From Tissierella sp. (GTDB taxonomy: Bacteria; Bacillota; Clostridia; Tissierellales; Tissierellaceae): a stretch of 64,000 nucleotides of DNA. The position numbers and the translations under genes were made by a program. Location of the stretch: NCBI RefSeq assembly GCF_031460495.1, contig NZ_JAVKTS010000003.1, positions 525,900 through 589,899 on the forward strand, read 5' to 3'. The notes beneath the pieces are model-generated. The model was given only the letters and a program-made list of their open reading frames with translations. It did no database searches and was not told the origin of the DNA. Positions 19,010-29,400 of this stretch are shown piece by piece; position 1 is the first letter of the stretch, and each line of letters opens with the position of its first letter.

Positions 19010-19054
19010 AATAAGTTTGGGATTTGGTGCCAGGCACCAAATTCCAAACTTATT
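19010..19054 (-). repeat. GGTGCC-A-GGCACC palindrome copy R2
   Basis: A 45-bp near-palindrome (AATAAGTTTGG...CCAAACTTATT), core 19026-19038. It begins 4 bases past the stop of kce on the minus strand. T-rich sequence follows, consistent with a terminator. Confidence 0.85.
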
Positions 19055-19058
19055 GAAA

Positions 19059-19877
19059 TTATCTTTTTTTAAGTCCTAATATTTCTCTTGCTTCATCTGG
19101 AGTAGCTATTTCTCTGCCTAATTCTTTAGCTATTCTTACAACTTTTTCTACTAATTCTCCATTGGATTTAGCCAATACTCCCTTTTCTATATATACATTG
19201 TCTTCAAATCCCACTCTAACATGTCCACCCATTGCAATACCAACAGCTCCTAATGGCATCTCATGTCTGCCTACTCCTGATACAGTCCAAGTAGATCCTG
19301 CTGGAATACTATCTACCATAAATGATAAATCTCTAACAGTTGCAGCCATTTGTACTCCTAGTACGAAATCAAAATGCATTGGCTCTTTTATAAAGCCTTG
19401 TTTAGCGTATTTGATTGCATAATCAATCATACCCTTATCAAATACTTCTATTTCAGGTTTAACTCCTCTTTCGATCATAAGTCTTCCAAAGTTTTTGATA
19501 GTATTTTCAGTATTTACAAATACTTCATCTCCACCAAAGTTGCAAGTACCACAGTCTAAAGTAGCCATTTCTGGTCCTAATTCTGTTGGTTGAAGTCTTT
19601 CTTCATCAGTCATTCCAACTGCTCCACCTGTGGATGGTTGGATTATTACATCTGGACATCTCTTATAGATTTCATCCATACAAGCCTTAAATCTAGCTTT
19701 GTCTTGAGTTGGAGTACCATCATCTGTTCTAACATGAAGATGAATAATACTAGCTCCAGCCTTATATGCTGATTCTGCTTCTCTACCTATTTCTTCAACT
19801 GTATATGGAACAGCTGGGTTGTTTTCCTTTGTTACTTCTGCCCCACAAATAGCAGCAGTAATAATTAACTTTTCCAT
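19059..19877 (-). CDS. kce: 3-keto-5-aminohexanoate cleavage enzyme
   Basis: A 272-residue zinc-dependent member of the BKACE (DUF849) family. It begins MEKLIITAAICGAEVTKENNPAVPYT, has the zinc-site motif SIIHLHVRTDDGTPTQD and the ELGPEMATLDCGTCNFGG region. Family knowledge: Kce condenses 3-keto-5-aminohexanoate with acetyl-CoA to give acetoacetate and 3-aminobutyryl-CoA during lysine fermentation. BKACE enzymes have many beta-keto acid substrates, but the adjacent kal gene, 12 bases upstream in the same operon, supports the lysine assignment. Other genes of the pathway (kamA, kamDE, kdd) are not in the window. Confidence 0.9.
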   Translation of the reverse strand: MEKLIITAAICGAEVTKENNPAVPYTVEEIGREAESAYKAGASIIHLHVRTDDGTPTQDKARFKACMDEIYKRCPDVIIQPSTGGAVGMTDEERLQPTELGPEMATLDCGTCNFGGDEVFVNTENTIKNFGRLMIERGVKPEIEVFDKGMIDYAIKYAKQGFIKEPMHFDFVLGVQMAATVRDLSFMVDSIPAGSTWTVSGVGRHEMPLGAVGIAMGGHVRVGFEDNVYIEKGVLAKSNGELVEKVVRIAKELGREIATPDEAREILGLKKR

Positions 19878-19889
19878 TAATATCGCCTC

Positions 19890-20270
19890 CTATATTCTCT
19901 TTTTATCCTTTGGAACTAAGCAAGTTCCTTCTGCTCTACAAACTACTACTGGTTCTTCCAATACATCACAAGCTGATGGACTGATATCTGGTCTAGGTAC
20001 TATAACTTTTCTAGCTTCAAATACCATTTTTCTTGAAGTATTACCAACCTTTACAATTTCACCTACAGCTTCTATGTAATCACCTGCGTATACTGGTGCT
20101 GTAAATTCTACTTTATCATAAGCTACAAATAATCCCTCATCACCGTCTTGTCTAATAAGTAATTCTGTAGCTACATCACCAAATAATCCTAACATTCTTG
20201 CACCATCAACTAAATTCCCACCATAATGAGCATCTGCTGTACTCATTCTAAGTCTAATCATTGCCTTCAT
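19890..20270 (-). CDS. kal: 3-aminobutyryl-CoA ammonia-lyase
   Basis: A 126-residue hotdog-fold protein, the size of known Kal subunits. It has the characteristic [29 protein letters not shown] segment near the N-terminus, holding the proposed catalytic Asp/His, and [27 protein letters not shown]. It removes ammonia from 3-aminobutyryl-CoA to give crotonyl-CoA in lysine fermentation, directly after the Kce step. It is first in a two-gene operon with kce. A well-formed sigma-A promoter (20302-20330) lies upstream. Confidence 0.92.
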   Translation of the reverse strand: MKAMIRLRMSTADAHYGGNLVDGARMLGLFGDVATELLIRQDGDEGLFVAYDKVEFTAPVYAGDYIEAVGEIVKVGNTSRKMVFEARKVIVPRPDISPSACDVLEEPVVVCRAEGTCLVPKDKKRI

Positions 20271-20301
20271 TTGCTTTTCCCTCCATCTTATATTTGTCTA
20301 C

Positions 20302-20330
20302 ATTATATCATATGGATAATTTTGTAACAA
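20302..20330 (-). promoter_or_regulatory. Sigma-A-type promoter for kal-kce
   Basis: On the minus strand: TTGTTA, 17-base spacer, TATAAT. The -10 ends 32 bases before the kal ATG. One mismatch from consensus at the -35 region (TTGTTA versus TTGACA differs at two bases) and a perfect -10. Confidence 0.75.
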
Positions 20331-20467
20331 GACATTGAATTATTATTCGTAATTTAGACTTATGCTTTCAATAATACCTTCTAAACTTTAATAATATTGT
20401 AACTATTTCCATGTATATAATATGGTAAAATGTTCATAAGATTAAATATTTGGAGGTGAGTTAATTC

Positions 20468-21181
20468 TTGGAAGATTTTATAACATTACAAAATTTAAGA
20501 AAGGTATATAGGATGGGAGATGAAAAAATAATTGCCCTAAATGATATAACTCTCAATGTTGCAAAAGAAGAATTCGTCTGTTTACTAGGTACCTCTGGAT
20601 CTGGAAAATCTACCTTGCTAAATATGATGGCAGGCTTGGAGAAGCCAACAAAGGGCGAAATCTTCATTAACAAGCTTCCAATACACAAATTGAGCGAAAA
20701 AGATGTAACTAAATTTAGACAAAAATATGTTGGTTTCGTATTTCAATCATATAACCTTATTCCTACCTTATCTGCTTTAGAAAATGTAAGTATTGGTCTT
20801 ACATTCCAGGGTGTAGCAAAGAATAAAAGAGATAAAATGGCAAAACAAATGCTCAAAGATGTAGGCCTAGAAAAAAGATTACATCATAAACCATCTGAAA
20901 TGAGTGGGGGACAACAGCAAAGAGTAAGTATTGCAAGAGCTTTCGTAAATAAACCGAAAATTGTATTTGCAGATGAACCAACGGGGAACTTAGATACGAA
21001 AACTACCATGGAAGTAATGGATTTAATCACAGGCATGGCATATGAATTTAAGCAAACCTTGATAATAGTTACCCATGATACAGAAATCTCTGGATATGCC
21101 CATAGAGTCGTATACCTAAGGGATGGAAATATTGAGAAAATAACAGAAACAGAAAACATAATAAAGGGGGAAGTGAATTAA
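20468..21181 (+). CDS. ABC transporter ATP-binding protein (MacB/LolD type)
   Basis: A 237-residue ATPase. Walker A GTSGSGKSTLLN, Q-loop VFQSYNLIPTLSALENV, signature MSGGQQQRVSIARA, Walker B IVFADEPTGNLD and the switch histidine in VTHD are all intact. The pattern is that of the MacB/LolD/SalX subgroup, whose partners are single large FtsX-type permeases. It starts at TTG (20468), with GGAGGTGAG seven bases upstream. It abuts the CARDB-domain gene and shares an operon with an FtsX-type permease (23271-24572). Such three-gene sets probably drive mechanotransmission or export at the envelope. No substrate can be named. Confidence 0.92.
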   Translation: MEDFITLQNLRKVYRMGDEKIIALNDITLNVAKEEFVCLLGTSGSGKSTLLNMMAGLEKPTKGEIFINKLPIHKLSEKDVTKFRQKYVGFVFQSYNLIPTLSALENVSIGLTFQGVAKNKRDKMAKQMLKDVGLEKRLHHKPSEMSGGQQQRVSIARAFVNKPKIVFADEPTGNLDTKTTMEVMDLITGMAYEFKQTLIIVTHDTEISGYAHRVVYLRDGNIEKITETENIIKGEVN

Positions 21182-23278
21182 ATGAAAAGATTTTTAAGTG
21201 TTTTTATAGCAATGATATTAATTCTGATGCAGATACCAAGTATTAGCATTGCAAATAGTCAAATTAACAACCCACCAAGCAATACAGATTCTTCATCTTA
21301 CTACAAACCATCCTTAGTGATAGAAGATGGCCTAATACCTGAAGTAAACGCAGGTACTAGTATTGCTGTAGAGTTTGAGTTGAAAAACACTGGATATACA
21401 GCAACTGATATCGTTGTAACTCCGGTTTTTGGAAATGATAGCCCTTTTACATCAAATAATTTAACAAACTCAATTCCTATGGGAAGTATATCAAAGGGAT
21501 CCCAGAAAACAGTGAAGCTTGAAATGGAAGTATCACCTACTGCCATGCCTGGTTCATATCCAATACCTGTAAAAATAAACTATAACTATGTCTCATATGC
21601 TACAGATCCACCAACAAAATATAGCGAGACATTAGAAGCCATCGTATATGTAAAAGTATCTAATAAATCAACTCAACCTAAACTTATAATTACAAAAAAT
21701 GTTACTTCACCTGAAATTATAACACCAGGTCAAGATGTAAAACTTAGTGTATTGTTCGAAAACAAAGGAAGTGTAGATGTAAAGAATGTATCTGTAAAAC
21801 TAGAAGGATTAGATAATGACAAAGGTTTTTATATCTCTTCTGGGTCTGATATTGTATATGTTAAAAATGTTTCAGGAAATTTAGTTTCCTATGCTGAGTT
21901 CTATCTAAAATCATCCAATAGTATCAAGAGAGGTGCTCATAAGCTTAATGTTACCTTCTCTTATAATGGAGTAACTGAGACACAGGCTATTTATCTTAAT
22001 GTAGGTGGCGATGCTGAACAAAACTCTAATATTTTAATAGAAAATCTGAGCTATCCTACAACTGCTATTAACCCTAATAAAGATTTTGTTCTAAAGTTTG
22101 ATTTAAGAAATAATGGTGGAGTAAATGCCAATAATATCTTAGTTAAAGTAGAAAGCTCAGACCCAACAGTAATACCAAAAACTAATAGTATTAAGAAAAT
22201 AAATACTATGGCTCCTGATGGAAAAGAATCCCTTGAATTTATCTTTTTCCCTACAGAAGAGGCCATTACAAGAAACTATCCTATAAATATATCTGTAGAA
22301 TATGAAGATGAGTTTAATCAAGATAGTGAAGTAAAACATCGTGTCAACCAATATGTAGGTATATATGTAGAAAAATCCGGGGACTCAACAAAGGGAAAAC
22401 CTAAATTAATCATAGATAAATATAATTTTGAACCACAACTTGTTCGTGCAGGCGAAAACTTTGAAATGACTTTATCTTTTTATAATACTAATAGTAGCAA
22501 AACTGTAAATAATATAAAAATATTTTTAACAGCAGAATCTGGTACTAGTAACGAAGGTGCAAACGCAGGAAGTTCTGCCTTTACCCCAGTAGATAGCTCA
22601 AATACATTCTATATAGATTCAATACCTCCTAGAGGTAGAGTTGAAAAGAAAATAACCATGTTTACCATACCAGATGCTATAGCAAAAACCCATACTATTA
22701 CAGCCAATTTCGAATATGAAGATAGTGACGGAAATGAACTTAAAGATATAGAATTAATAGGTGTCCCTGTAGTTCAAAATTCAAGACTTGAAACAGGAGA
22801 ATTATCCTATTATCCAGAGGCAATGATAGGTCAACCAATGCCAGTATCATTAGAGTTTTATAATACAGGTAAAGTAACTCTATATAATATGATGGTTAAA
22901 TTAGAAGGAGACTTCCAAACAGAAAATGGATCTTCTTATATAGGAAACTTTGTTACTGGTAGTAGTGAATATTTTGAAGGAATGGTAATGCCATCAGAAC
23001 CAGGAGAATTGAAAGGTGCTGTCCTTTTCACATATGAAGACTCCACAGGTCAAATGCAAGAATTAAGGAAGGAATTTACCTTAAATGTAATGGAAATGCC
23101 ACCAATGGAAGAGTTCCCAGGTGAGATGCCTCCTATGGAAGAAGGTCCAACTGGAGTAAATGGAATTCTAAAATCTAAATGGCTTTGGATTTCTCTAATA
23201 GCTATACTTGTCATAGTTGGTGGTGTAATATTCTACAAGAAAAAGAAGAAGAAAAAGGAAATGGCTTTCGATGAGTAA
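21182..23278 (+). CDS. Secreted CARDB/COG1361-type repeat protein with C-terminal membrane anchor
   Basis: A 698-residue surface protein. Residues 1-25 form a signal peptide (RFLSVFIAMILILMQIPSIS). Four or more immunoglobulin-like CARDB-type repeats follow; each opens with an L-I-I-type strand, then a G-x-F/V-x-L-x-F-x-N-T/K-G pattern, for example around residues 40-75, 165-195, 275-310 and 400-435. A proline- and methionine-rich linker leads to a transmembrane helix (WLWISLIAILVIVGG) and a lysine-rich cytoplasmic tail. The gene directly abuts the ABC ATPase and overlaps the permease gene by eight bases. I infer that it is the extracellular adaptor of that transporter. Confidence 0.8.
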   Translation: MKRFLSVFIAMILILMQIPSISIANSQINNPPSNTDSSSYYKPSLVIEDGLIPEVNAGTSIAVEFELKNTGYTATDIVVTPVFGNDSPFTSNNLTNSIPMGSISKGSQKTVKLEMEVSPTAMPGSYPIPVKINYNYVSYATDPPTKYSETLEAIVYVKVSNKSTQPKLIITKNVTSPEIITPGQDVKLSVLFENKGSVDVKNVSVKLEGLDNDKGFYISSGSDIVYVKNVSGNLVSYAEFYLKSSNSIKRGAHKLNVTFSYNGVTETQAIYLNVGGDAEQNSNILIENLSYPTTAINPNKDFVLKFDLRNNGGVNANNILVKVESSDPTVIPKTNSIKKINTMAPDGKESLEFIFFPTEEAITRNYPINISVEYEDEFNQDSEVKHRVNQYVGIYVEKSGDSTKGKPKLIIDKYNFEPQLVRAGENFEMTLSFYNTNSSKTVNNIKIFLTAESGTSNEGANAGSSAFTPVDSSNTFYIDSIPPRGRVEKKITMFTIPDAIAKTHTITANFEYEDSDGNELKDIELIGVPVVQNSRLETGELSYYPEAMIGQPMPVSLEFYNTGKVTLYNMMVKLEGDFQTENGSSYIGNFVTGSSEYFEGMVMPSEPGELKGAVLFTYEDSTGQMQELRKEFTLNVMEMPPMEEFPGEMPPMEEGPTGVNGILKSKWLWISLIAILVIVGGVIFYKKKKKKKEMAFDE

Positions 23279-24572
23279 ATTAGACTTATTTCGAATGGGA
23301 ATTAAAAATCTGTGGAGAAGAAAATTAAGAACATTTCTTACAGTTCTTGGAGTAATCATAGGTGCAAGTTCCATTATAGTTATGCTTAGTCTTGGTTTTG
23401 GAATGCAAATTGGGTTTGAAGAACAAATGGCCCAATGGGGAAGCTTAACTACTATAAATGTACACAAAGGGTGGAGTGAAATCCCTGGAAAAGAAGTAGT
23501 AGAATTAGATGATAAAGCTGTTGCTGCATTTAAGTCATTGCCAAATGTAATTGCAGTAAGCCCTACTTTACAAACCTATGGTGCCATAATCAATGGTAAA
23601 TATATAGCACAAATGCCTATTAAAGGGATTGATCCTGACTCCATGGCATCTTTTGGATTTGAAATTGCAGAAGGCCGACTATTGACTAGTTCCGATGAAC
23701 TTACAATAGTATTTGGTGGACAAATGAAGTATAATTTCTATGACCCAAAAGCAAGGGTATGGAGAGAACCAAAGATTAATTTAATGAAGGATAGAATGAC
23801 TCTAACTCTTAATCCGAATTATGGCTATTCTTATCCAGGTGAGAAAAAGGTAAACTATAAAGAGTATAAAATAAAAGTAGCAGGAGTATTGGCAGAAAGC
23901 AATGATTGGGAAACTAATTATGGAATTTATATGCCTATCACCGAAGTGCAAAAGCTTATAAAAGAAAAGGAAAAAGCAGAAGGAGTCAAGCCACAACCTG
24001 GCAAACCAAAAGATATAGGATATAATCAGGTAAATATAAAAGTTAATGATATGAAAAATGTTCAGGATGTTCAAAAGACAATAAGGGATATGGGGCATGA
24101 AGCCTATAGTTTAAATGACCAACTAGAATCCATGAAAAAACAAGCTGGAATGATTCAAGCAGTCCTTGGGGGTATAGGTGCTGTATCCCTTGTAGTAGCT
24201 GCAATAGGTATTACAAACACCATGGTTATGAGTATCTACGAAAGAACCAAGGAAATTGGAGTAATGAAAGTAATAGGTGCATCACTTAAGGATATAAAGA
24301 ACCTTTTCCTATTTGAATCTGCTATTATAGGTCTTGTAGGGGGAGTTGTTGGTGTTGGCTTTTCATACCTTTTATCCTTCATTGTCAATAAGTTTAGCCA
24401 TATCTTCGGACCTATGCTTGGCTTATGGGATGCTACAACAATCTCTGTAATACCTCTTTGGCTAGCATTAGCTGCTTTGGGATTTTCAGCTTTCATAGGT
24501 GTAGTATCAGGATATTTCCCCGCTAGGCGTGCAATGAACTTATCAGCATTAGAAGCTATTAGAACAGAGTAA
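23271..24572 (+). CDS. ABC transporter permease (MacB/FtsX type)
   Basis: A 433-residue permease. It has one N-terminal transmembrane helix (LRTFLTVLGVIIGASSIIVMLSLG), a large extracytoplasmic MacB-like periplasmic-core domain (about residues 45-275) and three C-terminal helices with the FtsX signature SIYERTKEIGVMKVIGASLKDIKNLFL. The end PARRAMNLSALEAIRTE is typical. It overlaps the preceding gene by eight bases and is the last gene of the plus-strand ABC operon. In monoderms, MacB-like permeases export peptides or act mechanically on envelope partners. The long linked CARDB protein suggests a surface function here. Confidence 0.92.
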   Translation: MSKLDLFRMGIKNLWRRKLRTFLTVLGVIIGASSIIVMLSLGFGMQIGFEEQMAQWGSLTTINVHKGWSEIPGKEVVELDDKAVAAFKSLPNVIAVSPTLQTYGAIINGKYIAQMPIKGIDPDSMASFGFEIAEGRLLTSSDELTIVFGGQMKYNFYDPKARVWREPKINLMKDRMTLTLNPNYGYSYPGEKKVNYKEYKIKVAGVLAESNDWETNYGIYMPITEVQKLIKEKEKAEGVKPQPGKPKDIGYNQVNIKVNDMKNVQDVQKTIRDMGHEAYSLNDQLESMKKQAGMIQAVLGGIGAVSLVVAAIGITNTMVMSIYERTKEIGVMKVIGASLKDIKNLFLFESAIIGLVGGVVGVGFSYLLSFIVNKFSHIFGPMLGLWDATTISVIPLWLALAALGFSAFIGVVSGYFPARRAMNLSALEAIRTE

Positions 24573-24577
24573 AAGAT

Positions 24578-24718
24578 AGTTAATGTTGAAAGGTGAAAAG
24601 TGAATAGTTAAAAGAATTAATAAAAAAGCAAACCCTAGGTTTTAAGCTTGATATGCTCTAAATCTAGGGTTTAAACTATTCACTATTCACTATTAGTTAT
24701 TAGTTCTTAGTTGCTTTT
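24578..24718. repeat. AT-rich inverted element around the pyrG terminator
   Basis: GTGAAAAGTGAATAGTTAA on the left and ACTATTCACTATTCACTATTAG on the right flank the hairpin at 24630-24672. It belongs to the same family as the elements at 1305-1375 and 14533-14634. Confidence 0.5.
24630..24672 (-). terminator. Intrinsic terminator of pyrG
   Basis: AAACCCTAG...CTAGGGTTT outer stem with a further inner TTTAAGC/GCTcTAAA pairing. On the minus strand it is followed by GCTTTTTTATT. It lies between the convergent ABC permease gene and pyrG. Confidence 0.8.
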
Positions 24719-26311
24719 TCTATTTGCTGCTTTTATAAACTCTCTAAATAATGGATGAGCTTTGGTTGGTCTTGATTTAAACTCAGGGTGGTATTGTACT
24801 GCTACAAACCATGGATGATCTTTTAATTCAATCATTTCAACTAATCTTTCATCAGGTGATAGACCTGATATTATCAATCCCTTTTCTGCCAAAGTATCTC
24901 TGTATTCATTATTAAATTCATATCTATGTCTATGTCTTTCGTATACAATCTCATCATTATATATTTCCATAGCCTTAGTTCCCTCTATTACCTTACAAGG
25001 ATATAGACCAAGTCTCATAGTGCCACCTAAAGTATCAATATCTTTTTGCTCTGGCATTAAATCAATGACAGGATATTTTGTATTTTCATTAAGCTCTGAA
25101 CTATGTGCACCTTTAAGGCTTGCAACATTTCTAGCAAATTCAACAACTGCCAATTGCATACCAAGACAAATTCCCAAAAATGGAATATTATTTTCCCTAG
25201 CATATTTAGTAGCTGTAATCTTTCCTTCTACTCCCCTATCACCAAAACCTCCTGGTACTAAAATACCATCTGCACCAGCTAAAAGTTCCTTGCAATTATT
25301 TTCATTTATTTCCTCAGCATGTACCCAATCTATATCTACATCAATATTATTAGCTATGGCTCCATGTCTTAGAGATTCTGCTACAGAAAGATAAGCATCC
25401 TTTAACTCTACATATTTACCTACTAAAGCAATTTTTACTTTGCCTTGAGGATTTTTTACTCTTTCAACGATTTCATTCCATTCAGATAAATCTAGTTCAT
25501 CACATTTCAAATTTAAATGTTCTATTACTAATTTTGGAAGTCCTTCTCTTTCTAGCATTAAAGGAATTTCATAAATTGTAGAAGCATCTATATTTTCTAT
25601 AACTTCAGATGGATCTAAATCGCAGAAAAGAGCAATTTTATCTCTTAAATCATTAGCTAGTGGAACCTCTGTCCTACATATTAGTACATCTGGTTGAATA
25701 CCTAGTCCCCTTAGCTCTTTTACACTGTGTTGAGTAGGTTTGGTCTTCAATTCCCCAGCCTTGGACAAAAATGGAACTAAAGTCACATGAACATACATGA
25801 CATTTTCCTTGCCTACATCATACTTAATTTGCCTAATAGCCTCTAAGAAAGGTAAGGATTCAATATCCCCTACAGTACCACCTATTTCAGTGATGACAAT
25901 ATCTACATCCCTTTCCTTTGATGCTCTAATAATTCTCTCTTTAATTTCATTTGTAATATGAGGAATTACTTGGACAGTTCTTCCATTGTATTCCCCTTTT
26001 CTCTCTTTATTAAGTACAGACCAATAAATCTTTCCAGTAGTCACACTACTATTCTTATTAAGATTAACATCAATAAACCTTTCATAATGGCCTAAATCTA
26101 AATCCGTCTCTGCCCCATCATCTGTTACAAAAACTTCCCCATGTTGATAGGGGCTCATGGTGCCAGGATCAACATTTATATATGGATCAAATTTCTGTAT
26201 AGTAACTTTAAGTCCTCTACTCTTTAAGAGCTGACCTAAACTAGCTGCAGTAATACCTTTCCCTAAGGATGAAACTACACCGCCCGTAACAAATATATAT
26301 TTTGTAGACAC
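24707..26311 (-). CDS. pyrG: CTP synthase
   Basis: A 534-residue enzyme that aminates UTP to CTP with glutamine and ATP. The N-terminal synthetase domain begins [24 protein letters not shown] and contains [21 protein letters not shown]. The C-terminal class I glutamine amidotransferase domain has the nucleophile Cys in [11 protein letters not shown] and the His-Glu pair in VQYHPEFKS. The reading frame extends six codons upstream to a TTG. I prefer the GTG at 26311 because GAGGAGG is spaced nine bases before it and homologues start with (M)STKYIF. A near-consensus promoter lies at 26354-26382. Confidence 0.97.
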   Translation of the reverse strand: MSTKYIFVTGGVVSSLGKGITAASLGQLLKSRGLKVTIQKFDPYINVDPGTMSPYQHGEVFVTDDGAETDLDLGHYERFIDVNLNKNSSVTTGKIYWSVLNKERKGEYNGRTVQVIPHITNEIKERIIRASKERDVDIVITEIGGTVGDIESLPFLEAIRQIKYDVGKENVMYVHVTLVPFLSKAGELKTKPTQHSVKELRGLGIQPDVLICRTEVPLANDLRDKIALFCDLDPSEVIENIDASTIYEIPLMLEREGLPKLVIEHLNLKCDELDLSEWNEIVERVKNPQGKVKIALVGKYVELKDAYLSVAESLRHGAIANNIDVDIDWVHAEEINENNCKELLAGADGILVPGGFGDRGVEGKITATKYARENNIPFLGICLGMQLAVVEFARNVASLKGAHSSELNENTKYPVIDLMPEQKDIDTLGGTMRLGLYPCKVIEGTKAMEIYNDEIVYERHRHRYEFNNEYRDTLAEKGLIISGLSPDERLVEMIELKDHPWFVAVQYHPEFKSRPTKAHPLFREFIKAANRKSN

Positions 26312-26353
26312 TTCTTTATACCTCCTCAAAAAACTTCAGTCCTTAACTATAGT

Positions 26354-26382
26354 ATTCTATAATACTGAAAATAATATGTCAA
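26354..26382 (-). promoter_or_regulatory. Sigma-A promoter for pyrG
   Basis: On the minus strand: perfect TTGACA, 17-base spacer, TAGAAT, about 43 bases before the GTG start of pyrG. I saw no initially transcribed CTP-sensing GGGC-type element beyond doubt. Confidence 0.8.
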
Positions 26383-26478
26383 GAACGCAAATAATTAATG
26401 TGTAACTAGATTGTAATATATAAATACCCAAATTTGTAGTATAATTAAACTATATCAATAAAGAGGGGAGAGATATTT

Positions 26479-29400
26479 ATGAAAAGAGTATTATCAATTG
26501 CACTAGCCTTAATTATCGCATTTTCAGGCCTAACTCCTATATATGCTGATACATCTTCTTCACAGCTATATAATGAAGCTGGGAATATATTAAAAGATCT
26601 AAAACTATTGACCGGTAATTCAAGTGGAGATTTAATGCTAGAAGGTAATCTAAGTAGACAAGACATGGTTATAATGATCACAAGACTTTATAAGGAAGAA
26701 GACAACGCTAAAAACTATGTTGTTAAACCAGGCGAAAATAAATTTAAAGATTTAACAGTTGCAAGAAAAAATTATATTCCTTACATTGCTTGGGCAGTTA
26801 ACAAGAATTTAATTTATGGTGTCGCTACTGACAAATTTGGTTTTGGACAAGATGTGACAATCCAGGAATATCAAGCTGTACTTCTTAGGGCCCTAGGCTA
26901 TAATTTAAGTGCAGATGAATGGAAATATGTACCTGAAGTTGCATCAAAATACGGCATCATGAAGGACTTATCTTCCTTGAAGGCTGAATCAAAAATAACT
27001 CGTGGTCAAATGGCAGTAATGACAATCAATGCCTTACGCCAAGAAATGAACGGTAGAAATATTACATTAGCAGAGGAACTGGGAGTTACAATAGCAGAAG
27101 CATTTAGTGTAGAGGCAACAGTAAAAGTTGAAAATAATAGTCTGATTTTTGAAGGACAAGCAAAGGGTACAAACTATTTATTGCTACGTTTGAAACCGAT
27201 GTCTTCAACTATAACATCAGGAGAAAATGTTATTCAAATCCCAACCGATGCTGAAGGAAATTTCTCAAGAAAAGTTGAAAATCTTCAAGTAGGTAACTAT
27301 CATTATCGATTTGAGAGTGATAACAAATATACTGATTATAAAGAAGTTGCAATAAAAGTACTACCTTTTAATATAGCGGATGTAAAGGGAAATAATCTTA
27401 AAGAAGTAACTTTAACTTTTACCCAAGCAGTAGATAAAGCAACTGCTTCCATAATCGGAAACTATAATACAACTGCTGGATCTATAAAATCTATTCGATT
27501 TGAAGAAAATGATACTAAGGTAATTTTAACATTAACTGGCAACATGACTCAAAGAAGAATGTATAAAATTACAGCTACAAAAATAAAATCAGCTTCAGGA
27601 GAAGAAACTAACTTAAAAGACTATGAATTTGAAGCATTGGATATTGCAATTCCAACAGTAGTATCAGTTAAACAACTTGGTACTAAGGCTCTAAAAGTAT
27701 ATCTATCAGAGCCTGTAAAAAATGCAGTAGTTAATAATTTTAAAATAGATGGAAAAAACTTCTCAGGAAATGCTAAACTAGAAAATAATATAGTTACTCT
27801 AACATATTACTCACCATCCTATGCATTATCTGAAGGAAGCCATACTATTACAGTATCTAATATAGAGGATTTTGCAGGAAATAAAGCAACTGGCGAAAGC
27901 ACCTCATTTGATATCATCAAAGATACTACACCTCCGGAAATAGTCAGCGCTACAGCTACTTTAGAAGAAGTAATCATTGAATTTGATGAAGAGATAGATC
28001 CTATATCTGCTAGAACTAACTATTTCTATTGGAAAAATGGTTCCGTAAAGAGATATCCTAACAAGGTTACTTTTGATGGAAATAAAGCAATAGTTGAATT
28101 TACAAATAATAAACTATCAACTTCTCAAAATACCATCTATGTGGAAAATGTCTTGGATTACTCTAATAACAAGATGAAACTTGCTGATATTCAAGTACTT
28201 CCAACAATAGATACTTCAAACCCTGAAGTAATCAACTATTTAGTATCAGATGATGGTAAAACAATAACTATCAATTTCAGTAAAAATGTAGTAGGTAATG
28301 TTAGATCAAATTATTCTATAACAGATCAAAACAACAAATTAGTCAGCATTAAAGACATCACAGGTTCTGGTAAAGAATATAAGTTGAATCTATACAGCGC
28401 ATTACCAGTAGGAGTTAATACCTTAACAGTTAAAAATATACAAGATACTACACCATATAAGAATCCATTAATAGAATTTACAACTACTATAGAAATGAAA
28501 GATATAGAAAAACCAAAGTTAGTAAACCATACAGGATATGGCAGCAACATAATTCTATATTTCAGCAAACAAATGGATATGGTCACAGTATCTAACCCTG
28601 ATAACTATGTTATGACTTATGGTTCAGTACAATATAAATTACCAGATAACACTATATTTACACCTAGCTCTGACGGAAAAGCAATTACAATGCAGCTTCC
28701 AGAATACTTTGACTATGATGGAAAGAGAATAATGATAGGTACTTCTGGTAACCTTACTTCCTTAGGCATTATAGGATTAAAGGATTTAAGTGGAAATGAC
28801 ACTGATCCATTAATAATCAATGTAAAATTTGATAGTTCTTCTTCTGGAAAGGCAAAAGCAATAGACTATTACAAAGAAAAGCCAGGTAGACAAGGTGTAC
28901 TTCTTGAATCAAACTTAATAAAACTTAGATTTAGTATACCAATAATACAAGCAAGTCCAAGTGATTTTGCTATATCAGGAAGAACCATATATGATGTAGT
29001 AGCAGATGGCTCAGATGAAGTCACTATATACCTTAATGATAGTGATATGACATATTTGCCAAACAAGTCAATAACTATATTACCAAATAATAATATGAGA
29101 ACATCCATTGATACAGGCGTGGAAAGCGGAAACATATTGTTATTTGATGAACTTCCTCCTAGAGTAAAAGATGGTTCTGATAATCTTGCGGTAAACGCAA
29201 ATCAAATTGAACTTCCATTCTCTGAAGTATTGGAAGAAGCAGGAGTTTCATTATATGTAAGAGATTTAGAAGTAGTTAGATTATCTGATGGAAAAATACT
29301 GTCTAAGGATGAATATACTACATCTTTAAAATACCAAGATAAAAGCATCTTAGTTATCACAATAAATAGAAGAGATATTGCATCAAGCTACTCAGTTATG

